A stretch of 64,000 nt of DNA from Ensifer canadensis. GTDB lineage: Bacteria; Pseudomonadota; Alphaproteobacteria; Rhizobiales; Rhizobiaceae. The stretch lies in the NCBI RefSeq assembly GCF_017488845.2, contig NZ_CP083371.1, positions 248,001-312,000 of the forward strand, in the 5' to 3' direction. This document shows, in pieces, positions 35,849 through 44,174 of the stretch. A program made the position numbers and the translations under genes. Under the pieces are notes generated by a model. It saw only the letters and a program-made list of their open reading frames with translations, did no database searches and had not been told where the DNA came from. The first letter of the stretch is position 1, and each line of letters starts with the position of its first letter.

Positions 35849-36901
35849 ATGTCTGACGAAATCAACCATGAACGCCGCAAGTTTTTCGGGGTGGCTGCCA
35901 TGACCATTGCTGCGGTCGAGCTTGGCATGGCGGGTGCCGCGATGGCGCAGTCGGGGCAAGCGTCCGCCGCACGGCTGCCTGACATCAAGCCCGGCACACA
36001 CACCTCCTTTGCCGCACTCAAGCAGATCCGGGCCGGCGTGCTCGAAGTCGGCTACGCGGAGGCAGGTCCCGCCGATGGGCCGGCTGTTCTGCTGCTGCAC
36101 GGCTGGCCCTATGACATTCATACCTATGTCGACGTCGCGCCCTTGCTTGCTCAAGCCGGCTACCGCGTGATCGTGCCTTACCTGCGCGGTTACGGAACGA
36201 CGCACTTCCTTTCGCCGGATACGCCGCGCAACGGCCAGCAATCGGCGATCGCTGCGGATATGATCGCCTTGATGGATGCGCTGGGCATCGAAAAGGCGGT
36301 GCTTGGCGGTTGCGACTGGGGCGCACGCACGGTCAATATCATGGCAGCACTTTGGCCGGAGCGCTGCAAGGCGATGGTCTCTGTGAGCGGCTATCTCATC
36401 GGAAGCCAGGAAATCAACAGGAAGCCATTGTCGCCCAGCGCCGAGCTTGCCTGGTGGTACCAGTTCTATTTCGCCACCGAGCGCGGGCGGCTGGGCTATG
36501 AGGAGAATCGGCGCGCCTTTGCCAAGCTGATCTGGCAGACCGCCTCGCCCACCTGGAAATTCGATGATGCGACCTTCGAGCGTTCGGCTGAAGCCTTCGA
36601 CAATCCCGACCATGTCGCCGTCGTCGTCGACAATTATCGCTGGCGATTGAGCCTGGCGGAAGGCGAACGCAAATACGACGCTTACGAAAAGCGGCTTGCC
36701 GCGGGACCGAAGATCTCGGTTCCCACCATCACGCTGGAAGGTGATGCCAACGGCGCGCCGCATCCGCAGCCTGCCGCCTATGCCGGCAAATTTTCGGGAA
36801 AGTACGAACATCGCACCGTCAGCGGCGGCATCGGGCATAACCTGCCGCAGGAAGCGCCGCAGGCGTTCGCACAGGCGGTTATGGACGTGGATCGTTTTTA
36901 G
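35849..36901 (+). CDS. Tat-exported epoxide-hydrolase-like alpha/beta hydrolase
   Basis: A 350-residue alpha/beta hydrolase. The N-terminus ERRKFFGVAAMTIAAVE with an Arg pair (9-10) and AMAQ after it is a twin-arginine signal. The catalytic core resembles epoxide hydrolases/dehalogenases: LLHGWPYDIHTY (83-92) and an Asp nucleophile in LGGCDWGARTV (D156), and His in GGIGHNLPQEAP. Start ATG 35849 has AAGGAGAGG. The substrate is unknown. The gene lies between the TGTATC boxes and the two-component system, which may control it. Confidence 0.88.
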   Translation: MSDEINHERRKFFGVAAMTIAAVELGMAGAAMAQSGQASAARLPDIKPGTHTSFAALKQIRAGVLEVGYAEAGPADGPAVLLLHGWPYDIHTYVDVAPLLAQAGYRVIVPYLRGYGTTHFLSPDTPRNGQQSAIAADMIALMDALGIEKAVLGGCDWGARTVNIMAALWPERCKAMVSVSGYLIGSQEINRKPLSPSAELAWWYQFYFATERGRLGYEENRRAFAKLIWQTASPTWKFDDATFERSAEAFDNPDHVAVVVDNYRWRLSLAEGERKYDAYEKRLAAGPKISVPTITLEGDANGAPHPQPAAYAGKFSGKYEHRTVSGGIGHNLPQEAPQAFAQAVMDVDRF

Positions 36902-37020
36902 ACCGACGATAGTCGGCAACAGGGCGCGCGACCTTGTGGATGCCTGCCTCGCGCAAGCCGCCTTGGGTCTAAAGGCATCAGGCGCTGTGGCCGAGTGCAT
37001 AGGGGAGTGGGAAGTCGGAT

Positions 37021-37761
37021 ATGGAGCACGTCGATCACATTCTGATCGTCGACGACGATCGCGAAATTCGCGAGCTGGTGTCGAGCTATCTAAGGAAGAA
37101 CGGGCTGCGCACGGCCGTTGCCGCGGATGGCCGCCAGATGCGCGCCTTTCTGGAAGCCAACACCGTCGATCTGATCGTGCTCGATGTGATGATGCCCGGC
37201 GACGACGGACTCGTCCTCTGCCGGGAGCTGCGCGCCGGCAAGCACAAGGCGACGCCGATCCTGATGCTGACGGCTCGCAGCGATGAGATGGACAGGATCA
37301 TCGGCCTGGAAATGGGAGCGGACGACTATCTGCCCAAGCCATTTGCTGCGCGCGAGCTCTTGGCACGCATCAAGGCGGTGCTGCGCCGAACCCGAATGCT
37401 GCCTCCGAACCTGCAGATCACTGAGGCGGGTCAATTGCTGACCTTCGGCGACTGGCAGCTCGACACGGTCGGCCGCCGCCTTCTCGACAGGCAGGGCACG
37501 GAGATCGCCTTGAGTGGTGCCGAATACCGGCTGCTGCGTGTCTTCATCGATCATCCGCAGCGCGTGCTCAACCGTGATCAGCTTCTCAATCTGACCCAGG
37601 GGCGCGACGCCGAGCTGTTCGATCGCTCGATCGATCTTCTCGTCAGCCGTCTGCGCCAGCGGCTCGGTGACGATGCGCGTGAGCCGACCTACATCAAGAC
37701 GCTGCGCAGCGAAGGTTACGTCTTTTCCGTTCCGGTCGAGATCTCGGAGCCCAGGCAATGA
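37021..37761 (+). CDS. OmpR-family response regulator
   Basis: A 246-residue response regulator. The receiver domain has the acidic pair DDD (11-13), the phosphorylated Asp in LIVLDVMMPGDDG (D55), Thr in LMLTARS and Lys in DDYLPKPF (K106). The C-terminal winged-helix domain ends in RDAELFDRSIDLLVSRLRQRLGDDAREPTYIKTLRSEGYVF. It overlaps the sensor gene by four bases. The likely targets are the nearby divergent dipZ/hydrolase promoters. Confidence 0.95.
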   Translation: MEHVDHILIVDDDREIRELVSSYLRKNGLRTAVAADGRQMRAFLEANTVDLIVLDVMMPGDDGLVLCRELRAGKHKATPILMLTARSDEMDRIIGLEMGADDYLPKPFAARELLARIKAVLRRTRMLPPNLQITEAGQLLTFGDWQLDTVGRRLLDRQGTEIALSGAEYRLLRVFIDHPQRVLNRDQLLNLTQGRDAELFDRSIDLLVSRLRQRLGDDAREPTYIKTLRSEGYVFSVPVEISEPRQ

Positions 37762-39080
37762 GCTTGGGCGTCACATCGACTGTCAGCTGGTATTGGCCGA
37801 GCACCTTACGCGCTCGGCTTTTTCTCGTTCTTCTCCTCGGTCTCGCAATCGCCTATGGCCTTTCTTTCAGCGTCCTGTTTCTCGAACGCTATATGTCGGC
37901 GAAGGCGGTCATGCTCGGCACGCTGGAAACCGATGTTGCCACATCGATCGCCATTCTCGATCGACTGCCGGCGAGCGAGAGAGCGGGTTGGCTCGATCGT
38001 CTCAGCCGCGGCAGCTATCGTTTCGTGCTGGGGCCCGGCCTTCCCGGCGTGCCGGATCTCACCACCCGTGGTGCGGAGATCGCTACCAAGATCGAGGAGG
38101 CGGCCGGGCATCGCTTTCCCCTGCACGTGGAGGCGATTCCGGGTGACGACAAAAGATTGCAGGCCCACCTGACGCTCAGCGACGGCGCGCCCCTGACGAT
38201 AGACGTGACGCCACGGGGCGTGATGCCGATCGCCGAATGGCTGCCTTACGTGCTGGCGACCCAGATGGCGCTTCTGCTCCTTTGCGTCTGGTTTGCCGTG
38301 CATCAAGTCATCCGCCCTTTGAGCGATCTTGCCGCTGCCGCCGATGCGCTGGACCCGAACAGGAAGGCCGCGCCGTTGAGCGAGACCGGCCCACGCGAAG
38401 TCGCGCATGCCGCCCGGGCCTTCAATGCCATGCGCGACAGGATCGCCCACTATCTCGAAGAGCGCGTGCAGATCCTTGCCGCCATTTCCCACGATCTCCA
38501 GACGCCGATCACGCGCATGCGGCTTCGCGCCGACATGGCGGATGAAACGCCTGAAAGGGACAAGTTGGTGCAGGATCTCCGCGAGATCGAACGACTGGTT
38601 CAGGACGGTATTGCTTACGCCCGAAGTGCGCACGGCAATGTCGAGAAGACTTCCCGCATCGACCTCGCATCCTTTATCGACAGCCTGGCCTATGATTATC
38701 AGGACACCGGAAAGTCCGTGGCCGTCGTCAGTGCCGTTGACGGGACCATACCCGTCAAGCCGCATGCGTTGCGCCGGATCCTCTCCAACTTCATCGACAA
38801 CGCGCTGAAATTTGCCGGCGCTGCCGAGATCAGTGTCGAGCGACGGGAAAATGGCGAGGTCGCCATCACGGTGTTGGATCGGGGGCCGGGCATTCCGGAC
38901 GACATGCTTGAGGCTGCCATGCAGCCGTTCTTCAGGCTCGAGCAATCCCGCAATCGGGAGACGGGCGGCACCGGGCTCGGACTTGCGATCGCCCAGCAAC
39001 TGGCAGGGGCCATCGGCGGCTCGGTGCGGCTCTACAATCGCGCCGGCGGCGGTTTGGCGGCGGAGGTCGTCATCCGCTGA
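37758..39080 (+). CDS. Two-component sensor histidine kinase
   Basis: A 440-residue membrane sensor. TM1 is about residues 20-42, a periplasmic sensor of about 115 residues follows, TM2 is about 161-182, then a HAMP linker, the H-box AAISHDLQTPITRMRL (H245), N-box LSNFIDNALKFA, G1 DRGPGIPDDM and G2 GTGLGLAIAQQL. It should phosphorylate the response regulator encoded directly upstream (ATGA overlap). The signal is unknown; redox or envelope stress would fit the neighbours. Confidence 0.94.
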   Translation: MSLGVTSTVSWYWPSTLRARLFLVLLLGLAIAYGLSFSVLFLERYMSAKAVMLGTLETDVATSIAILDRLPASERAGWLDRLSRGSYRFVLGPGLPGVPDLTTRGAEIATKIEEAAGHRFPLHVEAIPGDDKRLQAHLTLSDGAPLTIDVTPRGVMPIAEWLPYVLATQMALLLLCVWFAVHQVIRPLSDLAAAADALDPNRKAAPLSETGPREVAHAARAFNAMRDRIAHYLEERVQILAAISHDLQTPITRMRLRADMADETPERDKLVQDLREIERLVQDGIAYARSAHGNVEKTSRIDLASFIDSLAYDYQDTGKSVAVVSAVDGTIPVKPHALRRILSNFIDNALKFAGAAEISVERRENGEVAITVLDRGPGIPDDMLEAAMQPFFRLEQSRNRETGGTGLGLAIAQQLAGAIGGSVRLYNRAGGGLAAEVVIR

Positions 39081-39116
39081 TATTACGGTCAAAGTTCGTC
39101 GAAGCGGTTTTTAGCT

Positions 39117-39220
39117 CTACAGCGCCGCGCGTCTTATCAGACGCGCAGAGGTCGCTGTAGCACTGTGAATTGCTGCATGTTTTTATCCTCAAATCGAATA
39201 GGATTTAAGGAGCCATGCAG
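39117..39220. repeat. Two-module palindromic intergenic repeat, copy 3
   Basis: Module 1: outer arms CTACAGCG (39117-39124) and CGCTGTAG (39153-39160) enclose the inner stem GCGCGTCT / AGACGCGC. Module 2: CTGCATG (39173-39179) to CATGCAG (39214-39220). It matches the copy at 18968-19071 almost base for base, and the first module of 25578-25640. It lies between the sensor-kinase and ohr genes. Confidence 0.8.
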
Positions 39221-39353
39221 CAGGTGTCCGGAGCGACCACCGCTACGCTTTGGTACATTTCCGGCGTTTTCGGAAACATGCCGGATACCCCAGCCGGTCA
39301 AATCTCCCTCCGTCAACGCAGTCGCCACAAGCGACACAACAACGGAGTGTTCC

Positions 39354-39770
39354 ATGACACAGGTCGACAAGGTTCTCTACACCGGCAGGACGCATACCAG
39401 CGGCGGTCGCGACGGCGCCGCACGCAGTGATGATGGGCGGCTGGATGTCAAGCTCTCGCCACCGGGAAGCGCCCATGCCGGGACCAATCCCGAGCAACTC
39501 TTTGCGGCCGCATGGTCGGCCTGTTTCATCGGCGCCATCGGTAAAGCGGCGGGAAAGCGCGACGTCAAGCTTCCTGGAGATCTCTCCGTGGCTGCCGAGA
39601 TTGATCTCGGATCGACCGACGGCGCCTATCTGCTGCAGGCCCGGCTGAAGGTGAACATTCCGGGTATCGAGCGGGAGCTGGCGACAGCTCTTGTCGAAGA
39701 GGCGCATCAGACCTGCCCCTATTCGAAGGCGACGCGCGGCAACATCAACGTCGAGCTGACGGTCGCCTAA
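39354..39770 (+). CDS. ohr: Organic hydroperoxide resistance protein (Ohr/OsmC family)
   Basis: A 138-residue peroxidase that reduces organic hydroperoxides with a reactive Cys pair: C57 in AAAWSACFIGAI and C121 in HQTCPYSKATRGN. The N-terminus VLYTGRTHTSGGRDG and segment GTNPEQLFAAAW are classic Ohr. Start ATG 39354 follows GGAGTGTTCC. No OhrR-type MarR gene is adjacent. Confidence 0.94.
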   Translation: MTQVDKVLYTGRTHTSGGRDGAARSDDGRLDVKLSPPGSAHAGTNPEQLFAAAWSACFIGAIGKAAGKRDVKLPGDLSVAAEIDLGSTDGAYLLQARLKVNIPGIERELATALVEEAHQTCPYSKATRGNINVELTVA

Positions 39771-39824
39771 AACGATGAATGGAAAGGAATGGGCGATGCT
39801 TGCGCATCGCCATCGGAGGATCCA

Positions 39825-39983
39825 ATGAAGCTGATGATCATCATCGCACTTGGAGCGGCGGTTTTTGCAGCACCGTGTATCTATGATGTGAGCTCGCAAG
39901 AACCTTCGCCCTTGATAGGCCTGTTTGCTGCGGCTTCCACGATTGAGGGTGCCACCGTCAATTTCGCGCCGAGCAGGCACTGA
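39825..39983 (+). CDS. Small secreted or membrane-anchored hypothetical protein (52 residues)
   Basis: A 52-residue protein starting at ATG 39825 behind a clear GGAGG site. The first 17 residues (MKLMIIIALGAAVFAAP) form a signal peptide or single TM segment. The rest has no recognisable motif. It follows ohr by 54 bases and may be in the same transcript, ending at the strong hairpin at 39998. Confidence 0.6.
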   Translation: MKLMIIIALGAAVFAAPCIYDVSSQEPSPLIGLFAAASTIEGATVNFAPSRH

Positions 39984-39997
39984 CCTCTCGAAGGTGA

Positions 39998-40037
39998 CCC
40001 CAACCGGCCCCGCTCGTGCGAGCGGGGCCGGTTGGGG
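39998..40037. terminator. 19-bp perfect hairpin between convergent genes
   Basis: CCCCAACCGGCCCCGCTCG (39998-40016) pairs fully with 40019-40037 around a 2-base center. It lies between the small plus-strand gene ending 39983 and the minus-strand permease ending 40055, so it can act as a bidirectional terminator. T-runs are short on both sides. Confidence 0.75.
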
Positions 40038-40054
40038 TGGCGATCCCCTTGTTG

Positions 40055-41437
40055 TCAGTCGATGATTTCTTCCTGGCGCTCGGGCAGAAGCCAGTTGAGG
40101 AAGACCGCGCAGATGCCGCCGGTTGCCACGCCCGATTCCAGTACGTCCGCGAGCGCCCGGGGCATATGCGTGACGAACTCGGGAACCTGAGAGACGCCGA
40201 GCCCGAGGGCAAGCGAGATGGCGATGATCAGAAGCGCGCGGCGGTCCAGATGAACGCCGGCGAGGATGTTGATGCCGGAGGCGGCAACCGCGCCGAACAT
40301 GACGATGACGGCACCGCCGAGGACCGGTTCCGGCACGGCCTGGATGACGCCGGCAACCGTCGGGAACAGCCCTAGCAGGACCAGCACGGCAGCGATGTAG
40401 ATGCCGACGTGACGGCTGGCGACTCCGGTCAATTGGATGATGCCGTTGTTCTGCGCAAACACAGAGCTTGGGAAGGTGTTGAAGATGCCCGCCAGCAGCG
40501 AGTTCACGCCGTTGACGAGAACGCCGCCCTTGATCCTCTCCATCCAAAGCGGACCTTCGATCGGCTGGCGCGAGATCTTGCTGGTGGCGGTGATGTCGCC
40601 GATCGCCTCAAGCGACGTGACGAGATAGATGACCACCATCGGCGCAAACAGCGACCACGAGAAGTCGACGCCGAAATGAAACGGCACCGGCGCCTGGAAC
40701 CAGGCTGCCTGATGCACGCCGGCAAAGTCGAGGCGACCCATCCATGCCGCCAGCAGACAACCGGCGGCGAGCGCCAGCATGATGGCGCTACTGCGGACCC
40801 AGACGACCGGAATGCGGTTGAGCGCAATGATAAGCCCAAGCACGACGCCTGACAGCAGCAAGTTTTCGCCGTTGGCAAAGGTGCCCTGCGACATCGCGGC
40901 AAAGCCTCCGCCCATGCTGATCAGGCCGACCTTGATCAAGGTAAGGCCGATCATCAGGACGACGATGCCGGTGACGAGAGGGGTGATCAGGCGCTTGACG
41001 AAGGGCAGCACGCGCGAAAGGCCCATTTCGATGAAGGATCCGGCGATGACGACGCCGAATATGCACGCCATCACGGTTTCGACCGGCGTCCCCTGCTTCA
41101 CCATCAACACGCCGCCGGCAATCAACGGGCCGACGAAGTTGAAGCTTGTTCCCTGAACGATCAGCAGGCCCGCGCCGAGCGGGCCGAAACGGCGACATTG
41201 AACGAAGGTTGCGATCCCCGAGATGACCAAGGACATCGACACGATCATGTTCGTGTCGCGAAGAGAGACACCGAGTGCCTGGCAGATCAGCAGGCCTGGC
41301 GTGACGATCGGCACGATGATTGCCAGCAAATGCTGCAGCGCTGCAAGAAAGGCGATCGGCGGCGAGGGGCGATCGTCGAGGCCGAGCACGAGTTCGGTCG
41401 GCCGCGTTGGCGCGGCGGTGGGATTGTGTATGTTCAT
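40055..41437 (-). CDS. NCS2-family nucleobase permease (xanthine/urate type)
   Basis: A 460-residue membrane protein with about 14 hydrophobic segments of the nucleobase:cation symporter-2 family. Family marks are ALQHLLAIIVPIVTPGLL near the N-terminus, QGTSFNFVGPLIAGG, the conserved TM8 segment LVTSLEAIGDITATSKISRQP and FAQNNGIIQLTGVASR, which carries the NCS2 QxxGxxxxT-like signature. Ligand is probably a purine or uracil. The ATG at 41437 has a weak own ribosome site but overlaps the stop of a short leader ORF (41434-41520) with a strong one. Confidence 0.92.
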   Translation of the reverse strand: MNIHNPTAAPTRPTELVLGLDDRPSPPIAFLAALQHLLAIIVPIVTPGLLICQALGVSLRDTNMIVSMSLVISGIATFVQCRRFGPLGAGLLIVQGTSFNFVGPLIAGGVLMVKQGTPVETVMACIFGVVIAGSFIEMGLSRVLPFVKRLITPLVTGIVVLMIGLTLIKVGLISMGGGFAAMSQGTFANGENLLLSGVVLGLIIALNRIPVVWVRSSAIMLALAAGCLLAAWMGRLDFAGVHQAAWFQAPVPFHFGVDFSWSLFAPMVVIYLVTSLEAIGDITATSKISRQPIEGPLWMERIKGGVLVNGVNSLLAGIFNTFPSSVFAQNNGIIQLTGVASRHVGIYIAAVLVLLGLFPTVAGVIQAVPEPVLGGAVIVMFGAVAASGINILAGVHLDRRALLIIAISLALGLGVSQVPEFVTHMPRALADVLESGVATGGICAVFLNWLLPERQEEIID

Positions 41438-41520
41438 GCGCGTCGACCCATGGTCAGGGTCCCGAGCAGGTTCGGCGTGCGCGATTTCGAAGTCCGTCGG
41501 TCGGCTGAAAGTTTCGACAT
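41434..41520 (-). CDS. 28-codon leader ORF coupled to the NCS2 permease
   Basis: Hand translation from ATG 41520 gives a 28-residue peptide beginning MSKLSADRRTSKSRT and ending TMGRRA. It is preceded by GGGAGGAACA, one of the best ribosome sites in the window, and its TGA stop overlaps the permease ATG as ATGA. The arrangement suggests that the permease is translated by coupling to this leader. It resembles in length, basic character and coupling a second leader ORF at 42553-42642. It could instead be a longer N-terminus read by frameshift, but the frames differ. Confidence 0.55.
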   Translation of the reverse strand: MSKLSADRRTSKSRTPNLLGTLTMGRRA

Positions 41521-41540
41521 TGTTCCTCCCTTGTCGATCG

Positions 41541-41562
41541 CCGAATGTCTCGAAACATTCGG
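41541..41562 (-). promoter_or_regulatory. Hairpin upstream of the leader ORF
   Basis: CCGAATGT and ACATTCGG form an 8-bp stem with a 6-base loop about 20 bases before the leader ORF start. It may be an operator or an mRNA leader structure. The rest of the divergent region to 41805 shows no gene. Confidence 0.35.
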
Positions 41563-41805
41563 TGGGGCGCCCGCCGTCCTCCAACGTTGGGTGCGCGGCG
41601 AAAGCTAGCTGAATTCGACGGTTCTCATTCACAAGAAATACGTGAAGCTGTTTCGCTGGTGCTCAGCGCAATCATGCGGCGTGCCGCCGGCCCGCCCTGC
41701 AAGACCAAAGTCTGATGCAAGATCTTGCCGTCGACAGATCGCGCCCATTGACCTCAACTATGCTTGAGTTTCTATAAGGCACTCCGTACAGCGCTATGGA
41801 GAAAC

Positions 41806-42177
41806 ATGATGACCGACCAATTGCTCTTTCGAAATGTCATGAAGATCAAAGCCGGGCATCTGCAGCCCTTCCGTGAAGCGGTGCGGGCAGCGGTCGACTT
41901 CGTGGAAGAGAACGCTCCACAATTGATGGTCCGCACGCTCATCGACGAGACAGAAATGCGGGCGGTCAGCTACCAGCTCTACCGAAATTCCGCCGATGTC
42001 CTGCGCCACTGGCAGATGTCGGATGCGCATATTCAGAGCGTGTCTGCGCATTGCACCGTCGAAAAATTCGAAGTCTACGGCGATCCGAGCGAGGAGGTGG
42101 CGAGAGGCGTGTCCCAGTTCATGGGTGACGGACGTGGCATGATCATGCCACCGCTGAAAGGCTTCTCGCGCTTCTAG
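41806..42177 (+). CDS. Small hypothetical protein, ABM-like ferredoxin fold possible
   Basis: A 123-residue protein starting at ATG 41806 with GGAG 5 bases upstream (41809 is an alternative). It reads MMTDQLLFRNVMKIKAGHLQ and has alternating strand and helix patterns like dimeric alpha/beta-barrel (antibiotic biosynthesis monooxygenase-like) proteins, such as MRAVSYQLYRNSADVLRHWQ. No catalytic motif can be named. It is divergent from the NCS2 permease. Confidence 0.65.
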   Translation: MMTDQLLFRNVMKIKAGHLQPFREAVRAAVDFVEENAPQLMVRTLIDETEMRAVSYQLYRNSADVLRHWQMSDAHIQSVSAHCTVEKFEVYGDPSEEVARGVSQFMGDGRGMIMPPLKGFSRF

Positions 42178-42552
42178 GCGCACGCGTATCCGGCCATGCG
42201 GCGTGTGTGCCAATCGCCCCCTCTGACAGCGCGCGCGCACTCGGCCATGCCATCATCGGACTGGCTGATGCGTCCTGTAGCTGCCGATCCGCTCGGTCTG
42301 AGAAATTGCGCCAGATGCCGCCCTTTGACTCCACTCGCGAATGTCGCCTGTCCGTCTGTCTGGAGCCCCGTATCGGGTCGGCTGCGGCTGAGCTTCTCTC
42401 TTCCTAAAACCGATCGTCCGTGCTGACGCTGCGCTGCCTCGGGGCTCTCTCTTTGGCTTTTGGCCTCGCCGTTCGAAATCAACAGGCTAAAAAACAAATT
42501 CTGATTTACGTACCTCAGAAAATGGGTTAGCAGTACTTCCGGAGGAGTTCTT
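42178..42552 (+). promoter_or_regulatory. Untranslated region before the second sugar importer
   Basis: No gene is supported here. Close to the leader ORF the arms TTCTGA and TCAGAA (about 42500-42521) form an imperfect inverted repeat around TTTACGTACC in an AT-rich patch, the most likely promoter/operator of the importer operon. Confidence 0.35.
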
Positions 42553-42642
42553 ATGACATTGTTTCGTTGCGTTCGTGCCCGAGCACGGGGCGTGGCGGCC
42601 GACCCTGTGGGGCGTGGCTTGACGATTGCGGTCGCCACATGA
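42553..42642 (+). CDS. 29-codon leader ORF coupled to the sugar importer ATPase
   Basis: Hand translation from ATG 42553 gives a 29-residue peptide beginning MTLFRCVRARARGVAADP and ending LTIAVAT. A perfect GGAGGAG lies 6 bases upstream. Its stop TGA (42640-42642) overlaps the ATPase ATG at 42639 as ATGA. The ATPase start has no ribosome site of its own, so translation of the importer probably depends on this ORF. Arg-rich content may make it sensitive to charged Arg-tRNA or nascent-chain stalling, but this is speculative. Confidence 0.6.
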   Translation: MTLFRCVRARARGVAADPVGRGLTIAVAT

Positions 42643-44162
42643 CGGCTGCGGCATCCCAGAGTGCGCCACCCGTCCTCGAGGCGAGGGGCATTTCCAAGAC
42701 GTTTGGCATCGTCGAGGTGCTGCGCGACATCGATGTGTCCGTGCGGCCCGGCGAAGTCCACGCCATCATCGGCGAAAACGGTGCCGGCAAATCCACGCTG
42801 ATGAAGATCCTGGCCGGCAATCATTTGCCGACACGCGGCGAGCTGGCGATCGGTGGAAGGCCGGTGAGCTTTTCCGGCCCCGTCGATGCCGAGCAAGCCG
42901 GCATCGTCCTTGTCCACCAGGAAATCCTGCTCGCGCCGGATCTGACGGTGGCGCAGAACATCTATCTCGGCCGCGAACTGCGCAAAGGTCTTTCCGTCGA
43001 CGACCGGGCCATGAACGATGGCGCGGCCAGAGCGATCCGTGATCTCGGTGCCGATCTCGACCCAAGGACCATTGTGCGCCGTCTGTCGATCGCCCAGCGC
43101 CAGCTGGTCCAGATCGCGCGGGTGCTGCTGGTGCCGCACCGGGTGGTGATCTTCGACGAGCCGACGGCGTCCCTGACGCCGCATGAAACTGAAGCGCTGC
43201 TCAAAGTGATCAAGGATATCCGCGCCAAGGGCGTCGGCGTTCTCTATATTTCGCACCGACTGCCGGAGGTGAAGGAGATCGCCGACCGGGTGACGGTGCT
43301 GCGCGACGGCCGGGTCGTTGCTGGGCACGCTGCCGCCGAGCTGCAGCCGGCCGACATGGCGCGGCTGATGGTCGGGCGCGATGTCGCAAAACTTTACCCC
43401 GAACGCCACGGTGGGCCTGCACGCGACGTCGTGCTCGAGATCGAAGACTTTTCGGTGCCGGGCTTCGCGCGCAACGCCACCTTTCAATTGCGCAAGGGCG
43501 AGATCCTCGGCTTTGCCGGGCTTGTCGGCGCCGGCCGAACCGAGTTGATGGAGGGCATTGCCGGGCTTCGTCCGGGTCATGGCCGGATCAGGCATCACGG
43601 CCAGACGGTGAATTTCTCGAGCGTTGAGGCGAGCCTCAAGGCCGGATTGGTCTATCTAAGCGAGGACCGAAAGGGCAAGGGCCTGTTGCTGACCAAGGAT
43701 CTGAGGGTCAACCTGACGCTTGCGTCGCTGTCCCGCTTCGTCAAAACCCTGCAGATCGACCGCAAGAAGGAAGCCGACGCGCTCGACGGGGCGATCCGCG
43801 AGTTCGACATCCGAACCGGCCGCAAGGATATTCTTGCCGGGCAGCTGTCCGGCGGCAACCAGCAGAAGCTGCTGCTTGCCAAAATGATGATGCTCGATCC
43901 GGAGATCGTCATCATCGACGAGCCGACGCGCGGCATCGACATCGGCAACAAGGAGCAGATCTACAAATTCATCGCCAAGCTCGCAGAGGAGGGGCGGTCG
44001 ATCATCGTCGTTTCTTCTGAAATGCCGGAGTTGATCGGTATTTCCGACCGCATCCTGGTCATGCGGGCGGGCCATATCGTCGGCGAAGTTACGGGAGACA
44101 AGATGAACGAAAACGAGATCGTCGTTCTTGCGACAGGCGCCAATACCGGGGAGGCCGCGTAA
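42639..44162 (+). CDS. Ribose-type (CUT2) sugar ABC importer ATPase, double cassette
   Basis: A 507-residue double-cassette ATPase. First cassette: Walker A IIGENGAGKSTLMK (44-57), signature-like LSIAQRQLVQIARVL and Walker B VVIFDEPTASLTPHE. Second: GLVGAGRTELMEGIAG, LSGGNQQKLLLAKMM and IVIIDEPTRGIDIGNK. It belongs to the operon ATPase - permease - binding protein - isomerase - oxidoreductase, but has a separate leader ORF in front. It differs from the importer ATPase at 13760, so the two import different sugars. Confidence 0.95.
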   Translation: MTAAASQSAPPVLEARGISKTFGIVEVLRDIDVSVRPGEVHAIIGENGAGKSTLMKILAGNHLPTRGELAIGGRPVSFSGPVDAEQAGIVLVHQEILLAPDLTVAQNIYLGRELRKGLSVDDRAMNDGAARAIRDLGADLDPRTIVRRLSIAQRQLVQIARVLLVPHRVVIFDEPTASLTPHETEALLKVIKDIRAKGVGVLYISHRLPEVKEIADRVTVLRDGRVVAGHAAAELQPADMARLMVGRDVAKLYPERHGGPARDVVLEIEDFSVPGFARNATFQLRKGEILGFAGLVGAGRTELMEGIAGLRPGHGRIRHHGQTVNFSSVEASLKAGLVYLSEDRKGKGLLLTKDLRVNLTLASLSRFVKTLQIDRKKEADALDGAIREFDIRTGRKDILAGQLSGGNQQKLLLAKMMMLDPEIVIIDEPTRGIDIGNKEQIYKFIAKLAEEGRSIIVVSSEMPELIGISDRILVMRAGHIVGEVTGDKMNENEIVVLATGANTGEAA

Positions 44163-44174
44163 GCGCGGGACACG

